A stretch of DNA of 64,000 nucleotides from DASRHT01 sp035293765. Its GTDB lineage: Bacteria; Chloroflexota; Ktedonobacteria; Ktedonobacterales; Ktedonobacteraceae. A program made the position numbers and the translations under genes. The number at the start of each line of letters is the position of its first letter. Positions within the stretch are counted from its first letter, which is position 1. The DNA lies in NCBI GenBank assembly GCA_035293765.1, contig DATGMF010000065.1, forward strand, positions 248,001 through 312,000. The letters are read 5' to 3'. Shown one piece after another: positions 18,901 through 27,430 of this stretch. The notes beneath the pieces were generated by a model. It did no database searches and had not been told where the DNA came from. It worked only from the letters and a program-made list of their open reading frames with translations.

Positions 18901-21268
18901 GCAATGCAGGCAGGTACTCAACAGCATCATGAGCATTGCGGAACATACAGTGACGCCTTATTCAACGCTGCTGGCGTGTACTCAGCTTCCAGGGATGGCG
19001 GAGCTGTTTAAGTCCACGCTCGTCTTCCAGAATTTTCAAGGCAGCATTGATAATACGCTCAATGCCGATGGTGTTGTTGCATGGCAGCCGGAGCTGCTGT
19101 TTGCCAGAGGAACCAGCACCGATCCGCTCGCGCTCACCTTTGATGTGCGTGATACATCGATTGCTCTCCGTATGGGATGGGATGAGCAGCTCTATGCTGA
19201 GCAAACTGTGACTGCCCTTGTTCGCAGCCTCAATTATTGGCTGGAACATATCTTTACAATTGAGCAGACCTGCCTGGCAGAATTGGCGCTGGTCACACCG
19301 GAAGAGCGGAATGTACTCGCAAGGACCCTTGCGCAGCATGCGTCATCCGCCGACACAACGACTCTATGGTGCCTGGGATCGTATCTCAAAGCTGCAACAA
19401 GCACTGCCATTGCAGCCTATGATGGCTACCGCAGTTTAAGCTATGCTGAGCTGAAATGCCGCGCCCTGCGCCTTGCTTCCTATCTCGCCTATGCTCACAA
19501 TGTTCGCCGTGGAGATACCGTTGCTTATGTGGGTAAACGGAGCGTCGAAGCCGTGATTGCGCTCAGTGCAACCTGGCTGCTCGGCGCAGCATGGTGCGCC
19601 CTGGATGCTGACTTTCCAGAGGAACGACAAAACAGAACGCTGCAAGTTCTAAAGCCTAAAGCCGTCATCACCCTTACCTCGATCTATGCGCTTACTAATG
19701 AGGATATCTTACCGGTAAATGACGCTCTATGCGATACGATCATGACGCGGGAGCAGATAGCCTACTATATCTCAACCTCGGGGAGTACAGGCTATCCCAA
19801 GCTGGTTGCTCTCGCGGCGGGAGGTCTTCCGCAGGTGATTGCCGCCTGGAAGGACTACTACGAACTGGCTGCTTGCCCACAGCGGGTATTACAAATTGGA
19901 AGCTGGACATCAGATGTCTTTCTTGGCGATTTCCTGAAGGCGCTCTCGACAGGTGGCACGCTTGTGATCTGCCCCGATGATAGGCGCATTGATCTGGCTT
20001 ATCTAGCCCAATTGCTTGAGGCGTGGCAGATTACTCTGGTCGAGTCTACGCCAGCCCTGATCACTTCCCTGCTCAAGCATCTCACAGGCGCTGCAACCAG
20101 GCCGGAGCAACTCCGCACCGTCATCGTCGGTTCCGATATCTTCAGATTGGAAGAACTGAACGCTCTGTGCGCAATGCTGTGGAGCGGCGTGCGGCTATAC
20201 AATGGCTACGGCCTGAGCGAATGTATGATCGAATCGCTGGTATTGCCCTGTACATCAGCTGCTACATATAGTTCACGTTCCGGCCTCTGCCCTCTCGGCG
20301 CGCCTCTTCCAGGGACATCCCTGAAGATTGTTGATCATTGGGGGCGCGATCTTCCTCCCGGAGCTATCGGCGAGCTGCTCATTGGAGGGGAGCAGGTGGC
20401 TAAAGGATATCTCATGGATGATGGTCACATCAGCGATGATCGCATCATTGTGCGCGAACATACCCGCTACTTCAAAACAGGCGACCTGGCGCGGCTCAAT
20501 GAGCGGGGATATGTCGAGTTCTTTGGGCGGCGCGATACACAAATCAAGATACGAGGCCATCGCATAGAACTGGGTGAGATTGAGAATGCATTGCTGAGGC
20601 AGGCAGGAATCCGGGAAACCGTGGTACTCGCGGTTCAGCGCGCAGAGGGCCTGGCTCTCGTGGCCTTCGCAGGTGGGGCTGTGAACGCAGATGTGACGGA
20701 TATACAAAAGCAACTGCATTATGTTCTGCCAGAATATGCCGTGCCACAACATTTTATCGTGTTGCCGGCACTACCGCGCAATGCGAACGGGAAGATAGAC
20801 CGCGTCTTGCTGCAAGAGCGGCTTCTCGCTGAGAGCGAAAGCTACATTGCTCCAACCCCTGCGCTGGCGATAAACAAAGACAGCCCGCTACAGCAGGTAC
20901 TGCTTGATCTCTGGCAATCTGTTCTTCACAGACCTGTGAATCCGCAGCGCAGCTTTTTTGACCAGGGCGGGCATTCTCTGCTCGTGCTCCAGCTTTTTGG
21001 AAAAATGAAAGAGCGCCTGCCAGATGACACATTTGAGATTGCGGATTTATTCCTCTATCCGAGCATAGAGGCGCAGGCAGCCGAGCTGTTAGCCCGTAGG
21101 AAGGCGCAAAAGCAGCCGCGCGGTAACGCGACGAAAGGAGCTGAGCGTCCCCAGAGCGCCCAGAAGCAGGAGCTACTGGCTCTTTTGCATAAGCTTCAGA
21201 GAAAGGAAATCTCGCCCGATCAGGCGCTTGTGCAGCTAATTTCAGTATCCTCAAGCGGATCGAGATAG
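12944..21268 (+). CDS. three-module NRPS, A-PCP-C-A-PCP-C-A-PCP
   Basis: 2,774 residues. It begins directly with an adenylation domain, so it is a loading protein. A1 (~30-500; YTSGTTGKPKG ~163, NGKID ~494) has pocket residues reading DAWFLGNVVK, the known Leu code. PCP1 is LGGNS ~556. C1 is active by motif (HHSVIDG ~749). A2 (FTSGSTGTPKG ~1213) reads DVWHHSLIEK, closest to Ser codes (DVWHLSLIDK). PCP2 is IGGDS ~1618 and C2 has HHHILVDG ~1812. A3 (TSGSTGYPKL ~2276) has the SDVFLGD form and reads DVGEIGGIEK, close to Orn/Lys codes. PCP3 is QGGHS ~2674. A helical tail (~2743-2770) may dock to the next protein. It is followed by lysine 2,3-aminomutase, so A3 may load beta-lysine. Pocket alignments were made by eye against GrsA. 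Confidence 0.93.
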   Translation: MMSSMRILQKIGSENISSPLSRCFYGEVCITTSELYRRARMLAATLQQYGIAPGHEQRVLLCLPRTPSLVIAHLAVFFAGGVIVPVDHVSPAARLLDIVGDAEPDIALVASDLHADLFAPHCHVIKIDERLYDEADVDQNFAAHSNNLFPFHRAENEAAYIIYTSGTTGKPKGVVVELQALEALLQWHLQAFELTSNDCVSLTASPGFDASIWEIWGTLGANASMYICTDDERLDPTCLQRIWLVNKVTHAFVSTPLLERLLDLDWSLPALRLRFILTGGDRLTRRPSPGLPFRLINNYGPSEGCVVATSGPVAAQTEQNAAIPPDIGYPLPHMQTYVLDDALRPVPRGQKGNLWIGGVALARGYLNREDLTSERFLWHAEWGVRMYDTGDIVSENEDGSLCYHGRNDTQVKIDGVRIELSEVESVMCTHPRVRQAVAVVVTHPVTQTSRLACSIVLRGDCSLEELRVYAEERLPHAMVPSTFLIHQSIPLTANGKIDRASIIQAQQENLLVEHAQYLATYACSEIPEELKALLNIWTAVLGQPVTPQSDLFALGGNSIAAAQIAARIAKRFNKNCKASHVLANSTPVELAAILPSLSALGAIQERATVSGVQDWFPVTSMQQSLWYLWKTNPQNPFYNIGATFVIDCYLDEKTLCDALLTILSKHGMLYTRFRQNPESQEIEQRIEPFSREELLSRIEFCPPAKDLADAMAQAQRNYRRPFDLERDTLFRGLYLPIRDGQSIFMLVGHHSVIDGLSLQLLLRELAACYTELLAKQSRSFPQFSPATKSRFAQFVTWQHRGSQEPAARRFWQEKVQEMKPCEFPKDGADSATFEGKILECRSQPGLGRQLVAFCREQNVSSFVTMLAAWFVTVAQFCHQNEITVGVPFHGRTHPSFDNEVGMFVNLIPLSLSLQAQQHYSALVKKLAEELSQAMEHGNFSLGAIAALTHKRESGATELVNTTFSEKLVIDFPLPYTRSTFIEMDTGRARFALSAFLHVQDDRIEGHIEYASPAFAEETIKGLMETYFAFLAQAIQCPLKPWERCLPEGPVLMAEPTLVAHAQTRALPLHKLFEHAAEQYANMPALQTETTVWTYKDVDSRANQLAIALHELGVQQGDLVPLVMERSAYMVAAILAVLKLGAVYVPIDPEYPLERCAQILLNLNVNVVIIGTKESLPEGNWQVCCAAEVMQEQSSTAQCAFPPVAVTDAAYLLFTSGSTGTPKGVLCPHLGAALRVQWQSDERLLYPGERVLFKTPYTFDVSVWEIFYPLSVGATLVIAPPGLQRDPSALAALIAREKIQLCHFVPTMLQLFLEAIEGMKDADFSQWRVLHTSGEALPPHLIERVSTLLPHVRLLNLYGPTETGIEVTGFDTFKEQITRVSIGHPLPYVSLVIAGPDGRPVPEGFPGELLIGGPSLALEYFHNAEETARKFIMRESGSGNGPERFYKTGDLVRQWHDGTLDFLGRTDEQMKVRGVRIEPGEIEAHIVAMEGIQEAVVVAAQAASGIATLVCFYVPGSLSGRAQEAVESQAQHLKQALAQKLPPALVPALFYALPALPLTSSGKRDRKSLSKKASELLRIYGDAKGREPQSPMELRIARIWCQVLKQTKVGVDQNFFEIGGDSVKTLQIGNLLLKEGLELAPRDFFLYPTIEEQARYLEAVHALAAKDEPPTSSADQRTLPLTPLQSLMLIDTLRNPCSDAYWQVIAYRVPATIPALKVKEAWQATVDANPALRTRVVWNSAQSGQVIEQSKTVDLNVYDWRVEAKKGQRLEEWCQSQAEELKAHDMRVLQKVLYVEHWSAGPEAGEGAAFVWIHHHILVDGWSMTQCLNDFFSYLHDGNVQLSPRPSLEAYFSWLEYAEVDEQAQQFWKQELAGVQPAETLHFAKPAAGQERGEEHADFRTNDLMFSSLAAQMLAAFCQRHRLTASSVITCLWGLILHQYQNSDDICVGMTFANRPYQLDCVQELSGMLINTLPIRLRLAPQTRFIEQCRQVLNSIMSIAEHTVTPYSTLLACTQLPGMAELFKSTLVFQNFQGSIDNTLNADGVVAWQPELLFARGTSTDPLALTFDVRDTSIALRMGWDEQLYAEQTVTALVRSLNYWLEHIFTIEQTCLAELALVTPEERNVLARTLAQHASSADTTTLWCLGSYLKAATSTAIAAYDGYRSLSYAELKCRALRLASYLAYAHNVRRGDTVAYVGKRSVEAVIALSATWLLGAAWCALDADFPEERQNRTLQVLKPKAVITLTSIYALTNEDILPVNDALCDTIMTREQIAYYISTSGSTGYPKLVALAAGGLPQVIAAWKDYYELAACPQRVLQIGSWTSDVFLGDFLKALSTGGTLVICPDDRRIDLAYLAQLLEAWQITLVESTPALITSLLKHLTGAATRPEQLRTVIVGSDIFRLEELNALCAMLWSGVRLYNGYGLSECMIESLVLPCTSAATYSSRSGLCPLGAPLPGTSLKIVDHWGRDLPPGAIGELLIGGEQVAKGYLMDDGHISDDRIIVREHTRYFKTGDLARLNERGYVEFFGRRDTQIKIRGHRIELGEIENALLRQAGIRETVVLAVQRAEGLALVAFAGGAVNADVTDIQKQLHYVLPEYAVPQHFIVLPALPRNANGKIDRVLLQERLLAESESYIAPTPALAINKDSPLQQVLLDLWQSVLHRPVNPQRSFFDQGGHSLLVLQLFGKMKERLPDDTFEIADLFLYPSIEAQAAELLARRKAQKQPRGNATKGAERPQSAQKQELLALLHKLQRKEISPDQALVQLISVSSSGSR

Positions 21269-21340
21269 CCACGCCCTCTCGCCGCCTCCCTTGCGGGAAA
21301 ACTATACATGACATATCCGAGGATGTCAAGTGAAAATGCA
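21240..21340 (+). repeat. ~100-bp interspersed repeat, copy 2
   Basis: Second copy of the element at 187-286. It starts inside the last codons of the NRPS (giving SVSSSGSR before the stop) and ends 40 bases before the aminomutase start. The ends are conserved between the copies (CCTCAAGCGGATCGAG and CCGAGGATGTCAAGT); the centre differs. Confidence 0.75.
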
Positions 21341-21380
21341 CCAGGGAGAGTTGCTTATCAAGAGGGGAGAAAGGATCAGT

Positions 21381-22709
21381 ATGATGAAAAGCGTACAAGA
21401 TATTCAAAAGCAACGCCATTTTCGCGATGTGGAGTTATGGAGGGATGTCACCGATGAGCAGTGGAACAATTGGAAATGGCAGTTGACCCATACCGTGAAC
21501 ACGCTAGAGGCCCTCAAGCAGGTTATCAATCTGACGCCCGAAGAGGTGCTGGGAGTACAGCGTGTTTCTGAGTCGATTCCTTTGCGCATCACGCCCTATT
21601 ATGCTATGTTGATGGACCCGAATAATCCTCAATGCCCTATTCGCTTACAGGCCGTGCCAATTTCCCGAGAAATGCAGCGCTCACCCTGGGATATGGAAGA
21701 CCCCCTGGAAGAGGATGGCGACGCGCCGGTACCCGGATTGACTCATCGCTATCCTGATCGCGTCCTGTTTCTCGTGACGAACCAGTGCTCTATGTATTGC
21801 CGGTATTGCACGCGGCGACGTTTTTCCGGGCAGATTGGGCATGCCGTGCCCAAACCGCAGCTCGACGCCGCTATAGACTATATCCGTCGCACGCCAGCGG
21901 TGCGTGATGTCCTGCTATCAGGGGGCGACGGCCTGCTGGTCAATGACCATATTCTGGAGTATATTTTGAGCAACCTGCGTGCCATTCCCCATGTTGAAAT
22001 CATTCGCATTGGCACGCGTGCGCCGGTCGTTTTTCCGCAGCGTATTACCGAGAACCTCTGCAAAATTTTGCGGAAGTATCACCCGGTCTGGATCAATACA
22101 CACTTCAATCACCCGCTCGAAATTACGGCGGAGGCCGCGCTTGCCAGCGAGAGGCTGATAGATGCCGGTGTGCCGCTGGGCAATCAGACAGTCTTGATGC
22201 GCCATATTAACGACTGTCCCCATATCATGAAGGAACTGGTGCATCAACTCGTCAAAATCCGCGTGCGCCCATACTACCTGTACCAGTGCGATTTGTCAGA
22301 AGGAATCGAGCATTTTCGTACCAGCATCGCCAGGGGTATCGAGATTATGGAGCAGTTGCTTGGGCATACCTCGGGATATGCCGTCCCGACGTTCGTCGTG
22401 GATGCGCCAGGAGGCGGGGGCAAAATTCCGGTGATGCCGCAATACGTCATCTCGCAGGGACATTGTAAGGTCGTCTTGCGCAACTTTGAGGGAATGATGA
22501 CCATCTATCATGAACCGGCATACGAAGATGAGGGTTGCCCTCCCTCATGCACGCACAACGCTTTGCAGGACCCTGACGCGCTCATCGGCATTGCGCGGCT
22601 GCTCAATGATGTGGATCTCGTATTGGAGCCAAAGGGGCTGCAACGGGCTGAGCGCCATCTGCGCCCTAAAAACGATCAATGTCTTGATGTTGCTTACGCG
22701 AAAATTTAA
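21381..22709 (+). CDS. kamA: lysine 2,3-aminomutase
   Basis: 442 residues of the radical-SAM, PLP-dependent aminomutase family, which converts L-lysine to beta-lysine. The iron-sulfur site is CSMYCRYCTRRR (CxxxCxxC), the PLP lysine is in DAPGGGGKIP, and SGGDGLL is the SAM-side motif. The Asp in YLYQCDLSEG and the Asp in VVDAPGGGG match the two acidic residues that bind the substrate amino group in lysine enzymes; in glutamate 2,3-aminomutases these are replaced by Lys and Asn. So lysine is the expected substrate. The start is ATG 21381 behind GAAAGGATC; a longer GTG reading to 21330 overlaps the repeat element. Its place inside the NRPS/PKS run, directly after a module with a basic-residue code, suggests it supplies beta-lysine to the product. 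Confidence 0.92.
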   Translation: MMKSVQDIQKQRHFRDVELWRDVTDEQWNNWKWQLTHTVNTLEALKQVINLTPEEVLGVQRVSESIPLRITPYYAMLMDPNNPQCPIRLQAVPISREMQRSPWDMEDPLEEDGDAPVPGLTHRYPDRVLFLVTNQCSMYCRYCTRRRFSGQIGHAVPKPQLDAAIDYIRRTPAVRDVLLSGGDGLLVNDHILEYILSNLRAIPHVEIIRIGTRAPVVFPQRITENLCKILRKYHPVWINTHFNHPLEITAEAALASERLIDAGVPLGNQTVLMRHINDCPHIMKELVHQLVKIRVRPYYLYQCDLSEGIEHFRTSIARGIEIMEQLLGHTSGYAVPTFVVDAPGGGGKIPVMPQYVISQGHCKVVLRNFEGMMTIYHEPAYEDEGCPPSCTHNALQDPDALIGIARLLNDVDLVLEPKGLQRAERHLRPKNDQCLDVAYAKI

Positions 22710-22774
22710 GCTTTTTTATCTCTAGTAGACCACCTGCCAGATAGTATGGTACATGATAGAGGTGCTTTTCAAAA

Positions 22775-25700
22775 ATGTCTTCAACTCATCCATTAATACC
22801 TACAGTTTTTGACCTATTGAAGAAGAAACAGATCGACCGGGATGCAGCGCGAGTATTGCTGGAGGCCGTGCAAACTATGCCGGCGCCCTCTTCAGCAGAG
22901 CAAACCGACAGGCGCATTGCCATTATCGGCATTGCTGCCGAGCTTCCGGGCGCAAAAACGTTTGATGACTTCTGGGACGTTCTTCTGCGTTGCGAAGATC
23001 GCGTCTCCGAGCTTCCTCCTGCGCGCCGTCGCCTGTGCGAGGACTTTGTCCAGCTCCGTCAGGAGGAACTGGGTATCGATCAAGAGAAGCCCTTCTGGAG
23101 CGCGGCCTGGCTTGAGGATATCGATAAATTTGACCCGGCATTTTTTAATATTACTCCTGCTGAAGCACGAGCGATGGACCCGCAGCAGCGGCGCTTCCTC
23201 CAGACGGCGTATCACTGCTTTGAAGATGCAGGCTATGCGGGGCAGTGTATACGCGATTCGCGAACGGGCGTCTATGCATCAGCCGCGATGGTGAATTACG
23301 TAGATGCGCTCGCTGAATTGACGCCTCAGAGCGTCCCTGGCAACGTGCCATCCTTTGTGGCTTCGCGTGTCTCCTACACCTATAATCTGCGCGGACCCAG
23401 CTATACCTGTAGCTCGACCTGTGCGTCATCTCTGTTAGCTCTGCATGAAGCGTGCATGGGGCTGGCTTACGGAGACTGCGATATGGCTCTGGTGGGCGGC
23501 GTCAATATTTTCCCCTTTCCGATCAACGCGCAAAAGTTGCTGATGAACGCGGCTGGCATTATGTCCGATGAGCAGCGTTGTCGCCCATTTGATAACCAGG
23601 CCAGTGGGATTGGACGCGGGGAAGGCGTGATTGCTCTTCTGCTCAAACCCTTGACCAAAGCCCTGAAAGATCGCGACCATATTCACGCCGTGATTTTGAG
23701 TACGGCGGTCAATAATGACGGCGCTTCGGCAAGCATTACGGCTCCCAATCCCAGGGCGCACACGGAACTCTTGCTTGAAGCATGGCAACGAGCCGGTATA
23801 TCGCCGGAATCTCTCTCCTATCTGGAAGCGCATGGCACGGGGACACATTTAGGTGATCCGATAGAGGTGCGCGGAATCACCGATGCTGTACGCAAATTCA
23901 CCAGTAAGCGGCAATTCCTGGCTACCGGTTCGGTTAAAGGCAATATTGGTCATTTGTTAGATGGCGCGGCAGGTCTGTCGGGCCTGCTCAAGATCATTCA
24001 TGTGCTCAAGCGTGGGATTGTTCCGCCCACAAAGCATTTGCAGGAGCCGAATCGCCAGATCGATCTGCTTAATTCGCCCATCTTCATCCCTACGTTTCCC
24101 TGGGATGTGCAGGCGCACAAAAAAGCCTCTGAGCCATTGCGTGCGGCAGTGAGTTGTTTTGGCTTCAACGGGACCAATGTCCACGCCGTACTGGAAGAGG
24201 TGCCTGAGGACCGCTCTCAAGCTCAGGCCAATGCTGAAACTACGTTTGTTTTTCCCTTTTCAGCCCGTAGTCAGGCGTCTCTGATGACGATTGTGGCTAA
24301 ATATGCCGCTCTGAATGAAGCTGCCTGCAACCTGGCGCCGTGTGACGTTGCATATACTCTATGGTCGGGGCGAGAACACTTCGAGCTGCGGCTGGCTATT
24401 CTGGCGTCCAATATGGAGGCCCTCGTTGCTATATGTCGCAGACTCATCGCCATTCCATTCAAGCTATGGCATACCGTTGAGTCCGTTCGCGTCAATAATG
24501 GCAGCGTATGCGCGCCGCGGGATGAGTCGGCTATCGAAACGCTCGCGTGTTCGTATGTCAACAACGGACGCTTCCTCTGGCATACGTTGTTTGAGGGCTA
24601 TAAACCGTTTAAGGTGTCACTTCCTGCTTACGCTTTTGATGAGAGTTCTTACTGGAGTTTCGGACAGACGCCCAAAACACTTCATCGTCCACAACAGCAG
24701 GCCGATTCACCGCTCGAAAAAGTGCTGTCCATCGCCCGCTCTGTGCTTGAGGTACACACGTTAAAAGCTGAAGACAACTTCCTCGCGTGTGGAGGGAACT
24801 CTCTGTCCGGTTTACAATTTATCAGTCGTCTCAGGCAAGAGCTGCATAGCCAGATTTCGCATGAGGAACTGTTAACGCTCCCTGATTTCAGCGCGATTGC
24901 TGCAAAGATGGCTCCGTTAGCTACCTCTGTTGCGTCTTCTGTTCCCCCTGCACATCAGAACAGGCAATATCCCGTTTCGTTTGCTCAGCAACGCTTCTGG
25001 TTCTTAGCGCAGATGGAAGCGGGGAACGCCTTTTATAACATCCCGTTGATGGCTCGCCTGAAGGGATCGCCGGATGTTCAGGCTTTAGAACAGAGCCTGA
25101 CCGAGATCCAGCGTCGCCATGATATTCTGCGTTCAAGTTACCCTCTGGATGAGCATGGTATGCCTTCAATGCTTATTCATAAGCAGAAGCCTTGCACATT
25201 AGCCACCCATGATTTGCAAGCGTGGCCGGATGCTGAACGCGAACAACTCGCCTTCCAGATCGCGCAGGCTCTCATTCAGCAGCCATTCGACCTGGAGAAT
25301 GGTCCCGTCTGGCGCGCTGGCTTTATCAAAATCGCTGCTCAGGATCACCTGCTCGTTGTCGTGATGCACCATATCATTACCGATATCTGGTCATTCAAGA
25401 TATTTGAGCAGGAATTGATCACCCTGTACAATACCTATGCAAAGCAACAGCATTCATCGTTGCCAGAGCTACCCATGCAATATGGCGATTTTGCCGTCTG
25501 GCAACGCCAGCATCTTTCAGGGGAAGAGCTTGAGCAGTTAACGCACTATTGGAAGCAGCAGCTAGGCTCATACCATAGGCCACTGGAACTGCCCGCAGAT
25601 CGCCCGCGCGGAGCGGTGAGAACGTTACGCGGCAAGACATTACCGGTTGAAATTTCCTCAGAGGTCATTGCAGCCGTCAAGAAGCTTTGTCCGCAAGAGG

Positions 25701-27385
25701 GTGTCACATCGTTCATGGTGATGCTGGCAGCCTTCTACGCTCTTCTCTTTCATTACACCGGACAGGAAGATATCGTGATCGGCACCGAAGTGGCAAATCG
25801 GACGCGCGTCGAGGCGGAGAAACTTATCGGGGCGTTTGTCAATCAGCTTGCTTTACGGACGCGTCTGACAGGCAATCCAACGTTCCGCGAGCTGCTGAAG
25901 CGGGTACGTAAGACGACATTAGAGGCTTACGCACATCAAGACCTGCCGTTTGAGAAGCTGGTGGAGATCCTCAACCCTGAGCGCAAGGCGAACGTCACCC
26001 CCTTGTTCTCGGTCAAGCTTCTTTTTGGCACGCTCTCTGCTGAGGAAGCGCAATTTGCCAACCTCATCGTCGAGCCGGTCAGCATGCCCGTCGATATGTC
26101 GCCATTTGACCTGACGCTGCGCCTTTCAGAATGGAGCGGCGGCGGCCAGCCAGCTCGTATAGACGGTTCATTAACCTACAATACAGATCTGTTTGATGAA
26201 GACAGGATACTGCGTTTTCTAGAGCATTTTTCTCTCGTACTTGACCAAGTCGTGGCCGAGCCAGACCTGCATTTAAGCCAGATAGAACTGATGAGCAAAA
26301 AGGAAAAGGAGCAAAAAATGGAAGCTTTGAAACAGCGTGATGAGTTTAAACAGCGGTCGTTGAAAAAATTCAATCGCAGATCGGTCCGCTCGTCGGCGGA
26401 GAACCAGATCAAAACGAGCTTTTTGAAGGAGGGAGACCGCTTTCCTCTGGTGATTGAGCCTGCACTGGGCGATGTCGATCTAGCTGACTGGATCAAGAAT
26501 AACCATGATTTTGTAGAAACCACGCTCCTGCAACATGGCGCGATTCTCTTCCATAATTTTAAAGTCGCTTCTATCGAACAGTTCCAGCAAATCTCGCTTG
26601 CGGTCCATCCTCAGCTTGTGGAGTATTCCGAGCCTTCTACGCCTCGTAGCGAGTATAGCGATAAGATTTATGTATCGAGCGAATATCCTAATTACTATTC
26701 CATCCCTCTTCACGGCGAGCTGAGCTACACCTACAAGTGGCCGATGAAGGCGCTGTTCTACTGCAAAAAGGCCGCAACAAAGGGCGGAGAAACTCCCATT
26801 GCGGATGCCAGGGAAGTACTACGACGCATTGATCCACGCGTGCGCGAGAAGTTTGTTGAAAAACAGATCATGTATCTGCGCAACTATGGCGATGGGCTGC
26901 TTGTCCCCTGGCAGAAGGTTTTTAACACCACCTCTAAAGCGGAAGTAGAAGAGTATTGCCGGCAAAATCCGCCCATGACGTGCGAGTGGCTCGGCGAGAA
27001 TCGCCTGCGCACGCGTCAGGTGCGACCTGCGGTGATCAAGCATCCGGTGACCGGCGACGAGGTATGGTTCAATCAGATGCACATCTTCCATATCTACAGT
27101 TTAGGCGTGGATATGCAGAAAAAGTTGCTTGAGCAATTTGGTGAAGAGAACTTACCCGTCCATGCATTGTACGGCGACGGCACGCGGATCGAAAACTGGG
27201 AACTCGACGCCATCTACAAAGCCTATGCTGAGTGTACCTACGCCTTCCCCTGGCAAGAGGGCGATGTGCTGCTGGCCGACAATGTGCAGATTTCGCATGG
27301 GCGCAACGCTTTTGAGGGGGAGCGCGAGACCGTAGTGAGCTTTGTGGAGCCATGCCCCCAGCCCAATCACGCTTCTCAGCTATAG
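22775..27385 (+). CDS. PKS-NRPS hybrid, KS-PCP-C-TauD, without AT
   Basis: 1,536 residues. An N-terminal helical docking-like segment (~5-30) precedes a ketosynthase with its full triad: C216 in CSSTCASSL, H353 in EAHGTGT and H393 in GNIGHLLDGAAG. There is no acyltransferase; the flanking linkers remain (~490-640, ending LPAYAFDESSYW), so malonyl is loaded in trans. A carrier domain follows (CGGNSLSGLQ, ~672). The condensation domain (~720-1160) has HHIITDIWS at ~866, where Ile replaces the usual Gly of HHxxxDG. The last ~330 residues are a TauD/TfdA-type Fe(II)/2-oxoglutarate oxygenase (SyrP-like), with ligands H1313, E1315 and H1508. A condensation domain fused directly to a hydroxylase, with no adenylation domain between, is unusual. 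It probably extends the chain by two carbons and couples it to the residue loaded by the next protein. Confidence 0.9.
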   Translation: MSSTHPLIPTVFDLLKKKQIDRDAARVLLEAVQTMPAPSSAEQTDRRIAIIGIAAELPGAKTFDDFWDVLLRCEDRVSELPPARRRLCEDFVQLRQEELGIDQEKPFWSAAWLEDIDKFDPAFFNITPAEARAMDPQQRRFLQTAYHCFEDAGYAGQCIRDSRTGVYASAAMVNYVDALAELTPQSVPGNVPSFVASRVSYTYNLRGPSYTCSSTCASSLLALHEACMGLAYGDCDMALVGGVNIFPFPINAQKLLMNAAGIMSDEQRCRPFDNQASGIGRGEGVIALLLKPLTKALKDRDHIHAVILSTAVNNDGASASITAPNPRAHTELLLEAWQRAGISPESLSYLEAHGTGTHLGDPIEVRGITDAVRKFTSKRQFLATGSVKGNIGHLLDGAAGLSGLLKIIHVLKRGIVPPTKHLQEPNRQIDLLNSPIFIPTFPWDVQAHKKASEPLRAAVSCFGFNGTNVHAVLEEVPEDRSQAQANAETTFVFPFSARSQASLMTIVAKYAALNEAACNLAPCDVAYTLWSGREHFELRLAILASNMEALVAICRRLIAIPFKLWHTVESVRVNNGSVCAPRDESAIETLACSYVNNGRFLWHTLFEGYKPFKVSLPAYAFDESSYWSFGQTPKTLHRPQQQADSPLEKVLSIARSVLEVHTLKAEDNFLACGGNSLSGLQFISRLRQELHSQISHEELLTLPDFSAIAAKMAPLATSVASSVPPAHQNRQYPVSFAQQRFWFLAQMEAGNAFYNIPLMARLKGSPDVQALEQSLTEIQRRHDILRSSYPLDEHGMPSMLIHKQKPCTLATHDLQAWPDAEREQLAFQIAQALIQQPFDLENGPVWRAGFIKIAAQDHLLVVVMHHIITDIWSFKIFEQELITLYNTYAKQQHSSLPELPMQYGDFAVWQRQHLSGEELEQLTHYWKQQLGSYHRPLELPADRPRGAVRTLRGKTLPVEISSEVIAAVKKLCPQEGVTSFMVMLAAFYALLFHYTGQEDIVIGTEVANRTRVEAEKLIGAFVNQLALRTRLTGNPTFRELLKRVRKTTLEAYAHQDLPFEKLVEILNPERKANVTPLFSVKLLFGTLSAEEAQFANLIVEPVSMPVDMSPFDLTLRLSEWSGGGQPARIDGSLTYNTDLFDEDRILRFLEHFSLVLDQVVAEPDLHLSQIELMSKKEKEQKMEALKQRDEFKQRSLKKFNRRSVRSSAENQIKTSFLKEGDRFPLVIEPALGDVDLADWIKNNHDFVETTLLQHGAILFHNFKVASIEQFQQISLAVHPQLVEYSEPSTPRSEYSDKIYVSSEYPNYYSIPLHGELSYTYKWPMKALFYCKKAATKGGETPIADAREVLRRIDPRVREKFVEKQIMYLRNYGDGLLVPWQKVFNTTSKAEVEEYCRQNPPMTCEWLGENRLRTRQVRPAVIKHPVTGDEVWFNQMHIFHIYSLGVDMQKKLLEQFGEENLPVHALYGDGTRIENWELDAIYKAYAECTYAFPWQEGDVLLADNVQISHGRNAFEGERETVVSFVEPCPQPNHASQL

Positions 27386-27430
27386 CTTTACAATCCCATT
27401 CAGTTTACATAGCAACAAGGAGAACGCGCC

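Noticed and set aside
20754..21419. 221-codon frame antisense to the end of the first NRPS
   Set aside because: It is the antisense of a clearly coding carrier domain and of the repeat element; no protein pattern.
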